DNA from: Laribacter hongkongensis DSM 14985
Lineage (GTDB): Bacteria > Pseudomonadota > Gammaproteobacteria > Burkholderiales > Aquaspirillaceae
DNA length: 64,000 nucleotides
Assembly (NCBI RefSeq): GCF_000423285.1
Contig: NZ_AUHR01000003.1
Span: forward strand, 62,001-126,000
Reading direction: 5' to 3'
The position numbers and the translations under genes are program-made. The notes under the pieces were generated by a model that did no database searches, had not been told where the DNA came from, and worked only from the letters and a program-made list of their open reading frames with translations. The first letter of the stretch is position 1. Each line of letters begins with the position of its first letter. Positions 20,333 to 28,516 of this stretch are shown piece after piece.

Positions 20333-20983
20333 AGGTCTGGGTAGCCCGCTTTGGCCCAAGCCTGGTTGTACGGAGCGTTTGCTATGGTCCGAAGCAGGGC
20401 GTTGTGACGCGAGGAAGCGGCCGATGTTGCGGCAGCAAGGGCTCAAAGGATGTCTGGCCTGTGCGACACATGGCCGGTACTGGATAGTCCTGATGACCAG
20501 GCAGGGAATCAAGGAAAGCAATATTGATCTTGATGGGGTGCAGCCGGTTTTGGCAGCCAGGCAGGAACCGGTATCGGCAGGGAGCTGCGCGCCAGTATCA
20601 AAACTGCATGGCAGGCCGCAGGTAATCCGGCCGGGTATTCCGGGAAACACCATACGCCAGCACGAATAAATGCCAAAGGATTTAAAGTGTTTGTATGGTT
20701 ATGTCTGCTGACCGGTGGATTTTATGTTTTTAAATAAATCGTATCGAAGGTAACGATCAATAACATCAATTGGCAGGTTTTTCTGCTCCGGTATTTATGA
20801 CGTAAAAATTAAAATATCCGGCCATTCATGTATTACATACGATTTCTGGTTCATGGCCGTATTTTTGTGGATGTTTTTTGCAATGTATATGCGATTTTTA
20901 TACATAAAATACATGCCCATCATATTGATATACATTGCGAGTAACAATGGCGACTCCTTGTAAATCCATGGCGATTCTTTATA
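20333..20983. other. non-coding interval after the autotransporter
   Basis: About 650 bases with no credible gene or clear terminator. The first half is GC-rich, the second half (from about 20690) becomes strikingly AT-rich. At 20947 and 20968 lie two copies of ATGGCGA within an imperfect ~19-base direct repeat with a 21-base period, immediately before the next promoter. Confidence 0.5.
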
Positions 20984-21012
20984 TTGACTTGCATGCACCC
21001 CGTAACTATATT
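20984..21012 (+). promoter_or_regulatory. sigma70 promoter of the triple-RidA gene
   Basis: TTGACT (20984-20989), 17 bases, TATATT (21007-21012). Good matches to both hexamers at optimal spacing. The leader to the ATG is about 160 bases. A 21-base-period direct repeat (copies from 20947 and 20968) runs up to the -35 and may be an operator. Confidence 0.65.
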
Positions 21013-21180
21013 GCCTCTCTCTTGTAGGTTCAGAATCACTTCCCGGCATTTGCAATGCCTGCACTTGCACAGATTCAATATCTGTTGCCCGGATAGAATC
21101 GCGACAATCGCAGCTGAATGAAATTCAATGGCCTTTTGTCGCGCAACCCTCGAATTCCAGCAAAAAAGGTGAGTATTACT

Positions 21181-22458
21181 ATGAGTGGCTATAACGCAGT
21201 TCTGGCACGCAATACGCAAAACGCCCCTAAAGCAATCGGCCCGTATTCGCAAACCGTGGCTTTTTCGCATTACAACAATCTTTCGGCCCAACTGCCGGTT
21301 GATCCGGCATCCGGCAAGCTGGTGGCTGGTGGCGTGAAAGAGCAGGCCGAGCAGTGCTTCAAGAACATCAAGGCCGTGGTTGAAAGCATCAACCACGTCA
21401 TGGACGATGTTGTCCGCATCACCATTTTTGTCAAGAACATTGCCGATCTTGACGCTGTCAGCGCAGTCTACAAGACGTTCTTCACCACCGGATACGTGCC
21501 GGCCCTGACCACGGTTGCCGTGGCTGCCCTGCCGATGAATGCCCTGGTCCAGGTCGAAGCCCTGCTGTCGAACGGCGAAGGCACCATCCCCAACGCACCG
21601 CAAGCCGGCGACCTGATCAAGATCGCAAGAAACACCGCTGCTGCACCGCAAAGCCCGCTGTCCACCCAGACCGTGGCCTTCTCGCACTACAACAACATTT
21701 CCGCCCAGCTGCCGATCGATCCGAAGACCGGCAAACTGGTTGCCGGTGGCGTGAAAGAACAGGCTGCCCAGTGCCTGCGCAACATCAAGAATGTCCTGGA
21801 AGGCATTGATGTTCCGTTTGACGACATCGTCAAGATCAACATCTTCCTGATGAACCTGTCGGACCTCGAAGCCGTCAACGAAGTCTATACGACCTTCTTC
21901 CCGGATTCGGCCATCGCCCGTACCGTGGCTTATGTCCCGGCACGTACCGCCGTGGAAGTTGCCGGCCTGCCGATGAACGCCCTGGTGCAGATCGAAGCCG
22001 TGGTTTCGCATGGCGACGGTACTCCTCCGCAAGCCGTTGAAGACCGTCACGGCATCGTCATCAAGCCGAACAACACCGACAAGGCTCCGAAGTGCGCACT
22101 GTCCACCCAGACCGTGGCTTTCTCGCACTACAACCACATCTCGGCCCAGCTGCCGGTGGATGCCAAAACCGGTGAACTGGTTGCCGGTGGCGTGAAGGAA
22201 CAGGCCGCCCAGTGCCTGAGCCACATCAAGGCCATCGTGGAAAGCATCGGCCACAAGATGGATGACGTGGTCAAGGTCAACGTGTTCGTGAAGAACATCG
22301 ACGACATGGCTGCCGTGGACGAAGCTTACGCTACGTTCTTCCCGGGCTATGTGCCGGCACGCCGTACCGTTGGTGTGGCCAACCTGCCGAAGGGCGCCCT
22401 GGTCCAGATCGACGCCGTGGTTTCCCACGCCGAAGGCACCCCGCCGAAAAAGGCCTGA
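21181..22458 (+). CDS. three-domain RidA/YjgF/UK114 fusion protein
   Basis: 425 residues made of three complete RidA domains in tandem (about 1-133, 147-279 and 300-418). Each has (S/T)QTVAFSHYN, SAQLP(V/I)D, LVAGGVKEQA and a VPA-x-x-x-V plus LP-x-x-ALVQ(I/V) tail. RidA is normally a ~130-residue homotrimer that hydrolyses reactive enamine/imine intermediates from PLP enzymes, with its active sites between subunits; one chain here could fold as the whole trimer. The catalytic Arg (E. coli Arg105) is Leu109 in domain 1 but Arg255 and Arg394 in domains 2 and 3. The Glu equivalent to E. coli Glu120 is E126, E272 and D411. ATG 21181 is used because of AAAAAAGGTGAG upstream; a longer frame from 21118 lacks a site. 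Confidence 0.9.
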   Translation: MSGYNAVLARNTQNAPKAIGPYSQTVAFSHYNNLSAQLPVDPASGKLVAGGVKEQAEQCFKNIKAVVESINHVMDDVVRITIFVKNIADLDAVSAVYKTFFTTGYVPALTTVAVAALPMNALVQVEALLSNGEGTIPNAPQAGDLIKIARNTAAAPQSPLSTQTVAFSHYNNISAQLPIDPKTGKLVAGGVKEQAAQCLRNIKNVLEGIDVPFDDIVKINIFLMNLSDLEAVNEVYTTFFPDSAIARTVAYVPARTAVEVAGLPMNALVQIEAVVSHGDGTPPQAVEDRHGIVIKPNNTDKAPKCALSTQTVAFSHYNHISAQLPVDAKTGELVAGGVKEQAAQCLSHIKAIVESIGHKMDDVVKVNVFVKNIDDMAAVDEAYATFFPGYVPARRTVGVANLPKGALVQIDAVVSHAEGTPPKKA

Positions 22459-22532
22459 GCCGCATCGGGCAAGTGACCGTCATGGTTGCTTGCTGATCCG
22501 GTGGCCTGCCTGAGCGCAGCCCGCCGCAGACG

Positions 22533-22568
22533 AAAAAGAAGCTGAAATCCTTTCAGCTTCTTTTTTTG
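22533..22568 (+). terminator. terminator after the triple-RidA gene
   Basis: Inverted repeat AAAGAAGCTGAAA / TTTCAGCTTCTTT with a three-base loop followed by a run of T (to 22567). A classic rho-independent terminator about 75 bases past the stop. Confidence 0.9.
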
Positions 22569-22978
22569 TTTTTGGGCGTCTGCTAGTCATGCGCATTTTC
22601 GTCCGGCATCCGGTGGAAATGGGCCGCGTCTGTTGCAATTCGCTGCGCGTGTCGCGGGCTCCGGATCAGCCAGGATCCATGCAGAACACCGGACAAAGGG
22701 CCGGTCAGGTCAGGTTTCCTGAGCCGGACAGGAAAAGGGCCAATCCGGAAGGCTGCGGCAGTGATCCGGCAAGACAGCCATGGCGACAAGCTTCCGGAGT
22801 ACCGTCCGAAGCCAGCGATACGCATGATGCCGTTTTGACCGGAACCCTGGCTGATCAGGGGCTGGTCTGCCTGGCGGGTAATCCATCTTCATTTCAGATT
22901 CACTCCACAATGCTTTCATAGTTGCCGCTTAGATTAGTCAATGAAGTTGTTCAATTGAGCATGAATCAGGGGCATAAC
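22569..22978. other. non-coding interval before the ferric-reductase-like gene
   Basis: About 410 bases with no convincing gene. Short open frames on both strands have biased, low-complexity translations. I see no strong promoter or recognisable metal-regulator box by eye. Confidence 0.4.
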
Positions 22979-24304
22979 ATGAAAATCAAAAATCACCCGT
23001 TAATCTGGGGCGGAGCTGTCATCGTGCTGGCCTATGTGGTCAGCCGGGCCATGGTCGTGAGCTGGCCGAACGATTTCTGGGCCTGGCGGAAAGAGGTCGT
23101 GCTGCTGAGCGGCGTCATCATGCTGGCAGCCATGGCGACGGCCGGTGTGCTGGCTTTGCGTACGCCATGGCTGGAACAGCAGCTGGGCGGGCTTGACCGG
23201 ACTTACCGTCTGCACAAATACCTCGGCATCACGGCCGGTGTCATGCTGGCCGTACACTGGCTCACCGAACTTTCTCCGGGCACGCTGATCGACTGGGGCT
23301 GGCTGGCGCCACGCGTGAAGGGGCCGAAAGGTCCTCAAGCCACCGACCTGCTCAGCACCCTCAAGGGGCCGGCCAAGGATTTTGGCGAATGGGCTGCCTG
23401 GGCCATGCTGGCGCTGGTACCGCTTGCCTTGTGGAAGGCGCCGTACAAGCCGTGGCGGCTGGTGCACAAGGCCATGGCCGTGATTCTTGCCATGGGTGTA
23501 TTCCACGGTCTGGTGCTGTTGCCACGCAATCACTGGTTGACCCCGGTGGGGGGGCTGATGCTGGTGATCGTGGTGGCTGGTGCCGTTGCGGCAGTCTGGT
23601 CACTGACCGGCCGGATCGGCCGCCAACGGCAGAGTGCAGGCGTGATCAGTGCCATTGACCGTCCGGCTCCGGATACCTTGCAGCTGACCTGTCGCCTGGA
23701 TCATGACTGGGCCGGACATGCCGCAGGACAGTTTGCTTTCCTTACGCTGGACGCCGGCGAAGGAGCCCACCCCTTCACCATTGCTTCGGCCGATCATGGC
23801 GATGGCGAAATCCGCTTCGTGATCAAGGCGCTGGGTGATTACACCCGCAAGCTGGCCCAGAAGGTCCAGGTCGGGCAGAAAGTACGTGTCGAAGGTCCGT
23901 ACGGTGCCTTCCATCTGCCGGAGGCTGATGGTCACCGTCAGGTCTGGGTAGCAGGGGGTGTGGGAGTGACGCCGTTCATGGCATGGCTGGATGCGCTGGC
24001 GGCGCGTGGCGAAAAGCGGACCGATGTGGATTTTTGCTACTGTGTGCCGAACCGGCGTGATGCCGTGGCGCTGGACGAGCTGCAACGCAATGCCGAGCGT
24101 GTCGGGGTCCGGCTGCATGTGTTTGCTTCCAGGGAAGGTGAGCGGCTGGGGGTGCAACATCCGGTGTTTTCCGAGCGGGACCAGGTCCGGCCGCGCGTGT
24201 GGTTCTGTGGCCCGGCCCGGCTGGGGGATGCCTTGAAAACCGGTCTTATGCAAAAGGGATTTGCGGCTGACAGTTTTCACCACGAGGCATTTGATTTCCG
24301 TTAA
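22979..24304 (+). CDS. ferric reductase-like transmembrane FAD/NAD(P) oxidoreductase
   Basis: 441 residues. The N-terminal ~215 residues form about six membrane helices of the ferric reductase-like domain, with candidate haem histidines in LHKYLGITAGVMLAVHW and LVHKAMAVILAMGVFH. The cytoplasmic half is an FNR-like module: FAD-binding HPFTIAS, RVEGPYGAFH, and the NAD(P)-binding VWVAGGVGVTPFMAWL. It should move electrons from NAD(P)H through FAD and haem across the inner membrane, to Fe(III), oxygen or another acceptor; the acceptor cannot be told from sequence. ATG 22979 has AGGGG six bases upstream and is preferred over the start at 22922. Stands alone as a transcription unit. Confidence 0.88.
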   Translation: MKIKNHPLIWGGAVIVLAYVVSRAMVVSWPNDFWAWRKEVVLLSGVIMLAAMATAGVLALRTPWLEQQLGGLDRTYRLHKYLGITAGVMLAVHWLTELSPGTLIDWGWLAPRVKGPKGPQATDLLSTLKGPAKDFGEWAAWAMLALVPLALWKAPYKPWRLVHKAMAVILAMGVFHGLVLLPRNHWLTPVGGLMLVIVVAGAVAAVWSLTGRIGRQRQSAGVISAIDRPAPDTLQLTCRLDHDWAGHAAGQFAFLTLDAGEGAHPFTIASADHGDGEIRFVIKALGDYTRKLAQKVQVGQKVRVEGPYGAFHLPEADGHRQVWVAGGVGVTPFMAWLDALAARGEKRTDVDFCYCVPNRRDAVALDELQRNAERVGVRLHVFASREGERLGVQHPVFSERDQVRPRVWFCGPARLGDALKTGLMQKGFAADSFHHEAFDFR

Positions 24305-24358
24305 CCGGTCCTGATGCCGCTTTTTCCGGAAATGCCGGCATTCATCAAAACTTCATGA

Positions 24359-24398
24359 CTCAAGGGGCCGTGCTGGCTGGTCAGCACGGCCCCTTGAG
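24359..24398. terminator. long perfect hairpin between the ferric-reductase-like gene and mgtE
   Basis: A 17-bp perfect stem (24359-24375 with 24382-24398, CTCAAGGGGCCG... arms) around a six-base loop GCTGGT. It lies 55 bases after the stop codon, so it probably ends that transcript, though no T-run follows. Confidence 0.55.
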
Positions 24399-24517
24399 CG
24401 TTACAATCCGCGCCTTCGGTGTAATTGCCGGGCGCCTGAAACCGTCCGACACGACCATGGACTTACCCAGTACCCCATCCCTCCCGCTTTTGAGAATCCT
24501 ATCCCCGCACTAACGTG

Positions 24518-24556
24518 CTCCCGGCGTCATCGCCCACGGGGCACGGGAGATGACGC
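24518..24556 (+). promoter_or_regulatory. candidate alternative-hairpin leader over the mgtE ribosome site
   Basis: Two mutually exclusive stems occur just before the mgtE ATG: CTCCCG (24518-24523) can pair with CGGGAG (24544-24549), which contains the Shine-Dalgarno sequence, while GCGTCATC (24524-24531) can pair with GATGACGC (24549-24556), leaving the site in a loop. This is the geometry of a translational switch. No known Mg riboswitch class is recognised; only the pairing is seen. Confidence 0.4.
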
Positions 24557-24559
24557 GCA

Positions 24560-25996
24560 ATGACGATTGATACCAGACAAGACTACCTCCAGGCCAGCCT
24601 GGCACAAGTGGTGCAGCTGCTGAACCGCATGCGCCTTGTGGAAGACCTCGTGCACAAGCAGAACATGCCGCGCCACGAACTGGTCGAAAACCTGGTCCAC
24701 AAGCAGCACCGCAACGAGCTGGCCAAAAAGCTCGACCAGCTGCACCCGGCCGACGTGGCCTACATCCTTGAAGCACTGCCGCTCAACGACCGTTTACTGG
24801 TCTGGGACCTCGTCAAGGCCGACCGCGACGGTGAAATCCTGCTGGAAGTCTCCGACGCCGTCCGCGAAACCCTGATCGAGTCGATGGATCGTGAAGAGCT
24901 GGTGGCTGCGGCCGAACAGCTGGACACGGACGAACTGGCCGACCTGGCGCCGGACCTGCCGTCGCAGGTGGTGTACGAAGTGATGGGCGGGCTCGATGTC
25001 AAGGAGCGTGCCCAGCTGGAAAGCGTCCTCTCCTACGAAGAGGACCAGGTCGGCAGCGTGATGGATTTTGATCTGGTCAAGATCCGTGCCGATGTGTCGC
25101 TGGAAGTGGTATTGCGCTACCTGCGCCGCTTTGAAGAGCTGCCGGACCACACCGACAAGATTTTCGTGGTGGACGAGGCCGAAACCCTCGTAGGCGTGCT
25201 GCCCCTCAACAAGCTGCTGATTTCCGATCCGGAAACCGAAGTCGCCGAAGTGATGGCGCGCGATGTCGTGACCTTCCTGCCGGAGGACGATGTCGGCGAT
25301 GCCGCCCAGGCATTCGAACGCTATGACCTGGTATCTGCTCCGGTGGTCAACCTCAACCACACCCTGATCGGCCGCCTGACCGTGGACGACATGGTCGACT
25401 ACATTCGCGAAGAATCCGAAAGCGAAGTGTTGAGCATGGCCGGTCTCAAAGAGGAAGAAGACCTGTTTGCCAGCGTGTGGGATTCAGTGCGCAACCGCTG
25501 GGCGTGGCTGGCCATCAACCTGTGCACGGCCTTTGTCGCCAGCCGGGTGATCGGCGCATTCGAAGGTGCCATCCAGAACCTGGTGGCGCTGGCAGCCCTG
25601 ATGCCGATCGTGGCCGGTATCGGCGGCAATTCAGGCAACCAGACCATCACCATGATCGTGCGTGCACTGGCCATGGGGCAGATGCAGCTGACCCAGGCCT
25701 GGCGCCTGTGGCGCAAGGAGCTCGGGGTCAGCATCATCAACGGTCTGGTCTGGGGCGGCATCCTTGGCGTCGTGGCTTGGCTGTTGTATGACAGCCTGCC
25801 GCTGGGACTGGTGATGACGGCTGCCATGACCCTCAACCTGATGTTGTCGGCCACCATGGGGGTGATGATTCCGACCCTGATGCAGAAATTCGGCCGTGAT
25901 CCGGCCCTGGGGTCCAGTGTGCTGATTACGGCCTGTACGGACTCGGGGGGCTTCTTCATTTTCCTGGGACTGGCCAGCGTATTCCTGATGCGATGA
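24560..25996 (+). CDS. mgtE: magnesium transporter MgtE
   Basis: 478 residues, normal for the family. The cytoplasmic N-terminal superhelical domain (LHPADVAYILEALP; ELADLAPDLP) and a pair of CBS domains (about residues 165-290, VGSVMDFDLVKI through RLTVDDMVDYIREE) act as the Mg2+ sensor that gates the pore. Five C-terminal helices form the channel, with the conserved LAALMPIVAGIGGNSGNQ and the pore Asp in ACTDSGGFFIFLGLA. Mediates Mg2+ uptake at the inner membrane. Its stop overlaps the prmC start (ATGA, 25993-25996). The leader shows a possible translational switch. Confidence 0.95.
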   Translation: MTIDTRQDYLQASLAQVVQLLNRMRLVEDLVHKQNMPRHELVENLVHKQHRNELAKKLDQLHPADVAYILEALPLNDRLLVWDLVKADRDGEILLEVSDAVRETLIESMDREELVAAAEQLDTDELADLAPDLPSQVVYEVMGGLDVKERAQLESVLSYEEDQVGSVMDFDLVKIRADVSLEVVLRYLRRFEELPDHTDKIFVVDEAETLVGVLPLNKLLISDPETEVAEVMARDVVTFLPEDDVGDAAQAFERYDLVSAPVVNLNHTLIGRLTVDDMVDYIREESESEVLSMAGLKEEEDLFASVWDSVRNRWAWLAINLCTAFVASRVIGAFEGAIQNLVALAALMPIVAGIGGNSGNQTITMIVRALAMGQMQLTQAWRLWRKELGVSIINGLVWGGILGVVAWLLYDSLPLGLVMTAAMTLNLMLSATMGVMIPTLMQKFGRDPALGSSVLITACTDSGGFFIFLGLASVFLMR

Positions 25997-26823
25997 AGGT
26001 TCATACCATTGGCGGCCTGCTGGCCGGTTGCGGGCTCGACAGGCTCGATGCCCATCTGCTGCTGGAGCAGGCCAGCGGCCTGTCGCGTACCCGGCAGATC
26101 ACCTGGCCCGAACAGGAAGTTCCGGAAGAAACGGCGCAGCGTTTTCTGGCGCTGGCAGCCCGCCGGCTGGCCGGCGAGCCGGTGGCGTATCTTCTGGGTG
26201 TGCGGGAATTTTTCGGACGTGATTTCCGGGTGACACCGGACACGCTGATTCCCCGTCCGGAAACGGAACATCTGGTCGAATTTGCCCTGACGCACCTGCC
26301 GCCGGCCGGGCGCATGCTGGACCTGGGAACCGGCAGCGGCGCCATTGCCGTGACGGTGGCGTGCGAGCGCCCGGATGCCCGGGTCACGGCGCTGGACGTG
26401 TCTGCTGCGGCCCTGGCGGTTGCACGCAGTAACGGACAGCACTTGCAAGCGCAGGTCCGCTGGCTGGAGTCCGACTGGTTTTCGGCATTGCCGGCCGAAG
26501 AGCGTTTCGAGCTGATCGTTTCCAATCCACCCTATATCGCTGCCGGTGATCCGCATCTGGAGCAGGGAGACCTGCGCTTCGAGCCGGCCAGTGCCCTGAC
26601 CGATTTTGCCGACGGCCTGGAGGCCTTGCAGGTTCTGGCAACACAGGCGTGCCACTTTGTGACGCCAGGCGGCTGGCTGGCGGTCGAGCATGGCTACGAC
26701 CAAGGAAAAGCCTGCCGGGCACTGTTTGCCGGGGCAGGCTGGCTGTCGGTCTCTACCTTGCCGGATCTGGCCGGGCTTGACCGCGTGACGGTGGGCCAGT
26801 GGATGGCCACGACCGCTGTTTGA
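25993..26823 (+). CDS. prmC: peptide chain release factor N5-glutamine methyltransferase
   Basis: 276-residue SAM-dependent methyltransferase that methylates the GGQ glutamine of RF1 and RF2, needed for efficient termination. The SAM-binding motif is LDLGTGSGAIAVTVA and the substrate-binding motif NPPY (VSNPPYIAAGDPHL), both diagnostic for PrmC/HemK. The N-terminal helical domain reads LDRLDAHLLLEQASGLSR and the linker IPRPETEHLVE. Translationally coupled to mgtE by a four-base overlap, rather than to prfA as in many genomes. Confidence 0.95.
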   Translation: MKVHTIGGLLAGCGLDRLDAHLLLEQASGLSRTRQITWPEQEVPEETAQRFLALAARRLAGEPVAYLLGVREFFGRDFRVTPDTLIPRPETEHLVEFALTHLPPAGRMLDLGTGSGAIAVTVACERPDARVTALDVSAAALAVARSNGQHLQAQVRWLESDWFSALPAEERFELIVSNPPYIAAGDPHLEQGDLRFEPASALTDFADGLEALQVLATQACHFVTPGGWLAVEHGYDQGKACRALFAGAGWLSVSTLPDLAGLDRVTVGQWMATTAV

Positions 26824-26825
26824 GC

Positions 26826-27032
26826 TTACTTGACCTTGTTGCCGATCAGGCCGCCGATGGCGGCGCCGCCGACCGTGCCAAGTGCGCTGCCGTCGGTCAG
26901 GACCGAGCCGGCTACCCCGCCGATGGCGGCACCGGCCACGGTGTTGCGTTCGCTGCGGCTCATGCCTGCACACCCGGCAAGTGACCCCATCAGGGTCAGC
27001 AGAAGCAGGGAAGTAGTCAGTTTACGGGACAT
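26826..27032 (-). CDS. small glycine-zipper lipoprotein (OsmB-like)
   Basis: 68 residues from ATG 27032, with CAGGAG just upstream on the minus strand. A lipoprotein signal peptide ends in the lipobox LAGC, and the mature part is two glycine-zipper segments (VAGAAIGGVAG and VGGAAIGGLIGNKVK) of the type that inserts in membranes. Similar to the osmotically induced OsmB family; role in the cell envelope unknown. Convergent with prmC, only two bases apart. An upstream in-frame extension to 27128 would not give a signal peptide and is rejected. Confidence 0.82.
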   Translation of the reverse strand: MSRKLTTSLLLLTLMGSLAGCAGMSRSERNTVAGAAIGGVAGSVLTDGSALGTVGGAAIGGLIGNKVK

Positions 27033-27289
27033 GGTGATCTCCTGGTCGAGGGATTCGCGGCACACGACCGGGCCGCTTTCCGTGGGTGGATCTGTTGCTT
27101 GGATTGATGCTAGGCCGTAAAAGTTCATCCGTCACGGCCGTCGTCTTGACCGTGACATGATTCCATTCATAACGAGTTAAACTTATTGCCATATTATGTT
27201 GGATGGAGATCAAGGCCCCGCCTGTCGTGACCTTGATGCCGTGTCATGTGCCGGTGCCATCACATTCAACAACAAGAGGAACCACATCG

Positions 27290-27949
27290 ATGAAAATGCG
27301 CGTTTTTGTCTGGGATTTGCCCACCCGGCTGTTTCACTGGACGCTGGTGCTCACGTTTGCCGGACTGTGGTACTCGGGTACCCAGGGGGGCGAGATGCTG
27401 CAATACCATATCTGGCTGGGCTATGGCATGGCGACCTTGCTGCTGTTCCGGCTGATATGGGGTGTGCTGGGCAGCCAGACCGCCCGGTTTGTCCAGTTCG
27501 TGCGCGGTCCGGCCAGCATGCTGGACTACGCCCGTGGACAGCTGCCAGAGGAGAAGATCCCCGGCCACAATCCGATGGGCGGCATGATGGTGATGTTGCT
27601 GCTGGCCCTGCTGATTGCCCAGGTGCTGACCGGGCTGTTTGCAGCCGATATCGACAGCTATGCCTATGACGGCCCGCTGGTTCACCTGGTGGATACGGAA
27701 CAGGCCGAGGCCATTACCCTGTGGCACAAGGCACTGGTCAATGTCCTCCTGGGCGCGGTGGCCCTGCACCTCAGCGCAATCGTGTTTTATGCGCTGGTCA
27801 AGCGCCAGAATCTGGTTGGCCCGATGCTGACCGGCTACAAAAGCTTTGAGCACGAAGTCGGCAAGCTCGACTTCACTCCCGGCATCATCGCGCTGGTCTC
27901 GCTGATCGTGTCTGCGGGCGCCATCTACACCCTGGTGACCCGCCTGTAA
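27290..27949 (+). CDS. cytochrome b561-family membrane protein
   Basis: 219 residues, four to five membrane helices. The opening KMRVFVWDLPTRLFHW, with its His near residue 15, is the hallmark of the bacterial Ni/Fe-hydrogenase-type cytochrome b561 family, and further candidate haem histidines occur in LTG...LVHLV and LWHKALVNVLLGAVALHLSA. It should carry two b haems and relay electrons between quinone and a periplasmic cytochrome or enzyme. Neither a hydrogenase nor a c-type cytochrome gene lies beside it. RBS AAGAGGA at about 27274-27280 supports the start. Confidence 0.85.
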   Translation: MKMRVFVWDLPTRLFHWTLVLTFAGLWYSGTQGGEMLQYHIWLGYGMATLLLFRLIWGVLGSQTARFVQFVRGPASMLDYARGQLPEEKIPGHNPMGGMMVMLLLALLIAQVLTGLFAADIDSYAYDGPLVHLVDTEQAEAITLWHKALVNVLLGAVALHLSAIVFYALVKRQNLVGPMLTGYKSFEHEVGKLDFTPGIIALVSLIVSAGAIYTLVTRL

Positions 27950-28143
27950 GCCTTTGTCGCAGCGCTTCTGTTGCGGAAGCCTTGCCACCCAGCTGCCTCC
28001 CGTTGCCGGTATTTCCCGGTGCGGGAGGCAGTGTCGTTCCGGGCTGCTGTTTGCGTCCGGGCAAACAGCAGCCTGATTGGGCTGTTGTCCTGCCGGAGGG
28101 CAAGGTAGCCTCGTTCGCATTAACCGGCTTCCGGAAGAAAGAC

Positions 28144-28425
28144 ATGCTGAAATCCTTGCTGATCGGCGGGCCGCTCAACGGCCAGTGGATAGAACAGGGG
28201 CGCGAGCAGGAAAAACTGCATCTCGAGCACGACGGGCAGACGTACGAATATTCACGCACCCTGTACCTCTGGCAGGCCCAAAACGCCATGTGGCTGTTTT
28301 ACTGGCATGGCAAGCCTTCGAGTGCCGAGGTGCTGTCAACGATCGAGGCAGCCGGACTGGCGCCGGTCTGCAACATTTCCGACGCGTTTTCGTTCGGTGG
28401 CCTGGACGTCAGTCCGCACGAGTGA
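28144..28425 (+). CDS. small protein of unknown function
   Basis: 93 residues from ATG 28144 (MLKSLLIGGPLNGQWIEQG). I recognise no domain; the LIGGPLNGQ opening resembles short phage or host proteins that start with a GGPxDG/GGPLNG turn. It is soluble, has many aromatic residues (TLYLWQAQNAMWLFYWHG) and no signal peptide. The same frame stays open further upstream to 27982, but the upstream part overlaps a hairpin (27993-28031) and has no ribosome site. Moderately convincing as a gene. Confidence 0.55.
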   Translation: MLKSLLIGGPLNGQWIEQGREQEKLHLEHDGQTYEYSRTLYLWQAQNAMWLFYWHGKPSSAEVLSTIEAAGLAPVCNISDAFSFGGLDVSPHE

Positions 28426-28516
28426 CTTGGGCTGCCACTTGTCACGCCGATATTGGAGCAGCGCCGAACCTCTGACCTAGGATGCAAGGATTGCAACAGG
28501 CTTCCCGGGTTCGAAA

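Noticed and set aside
20333-20700. Plus-strand open frame 20220-20669 after the autotransporter
   Set aside because: It overlaps the autotransporter end in another frame, lacks a ribosome site and has no recognisable product.
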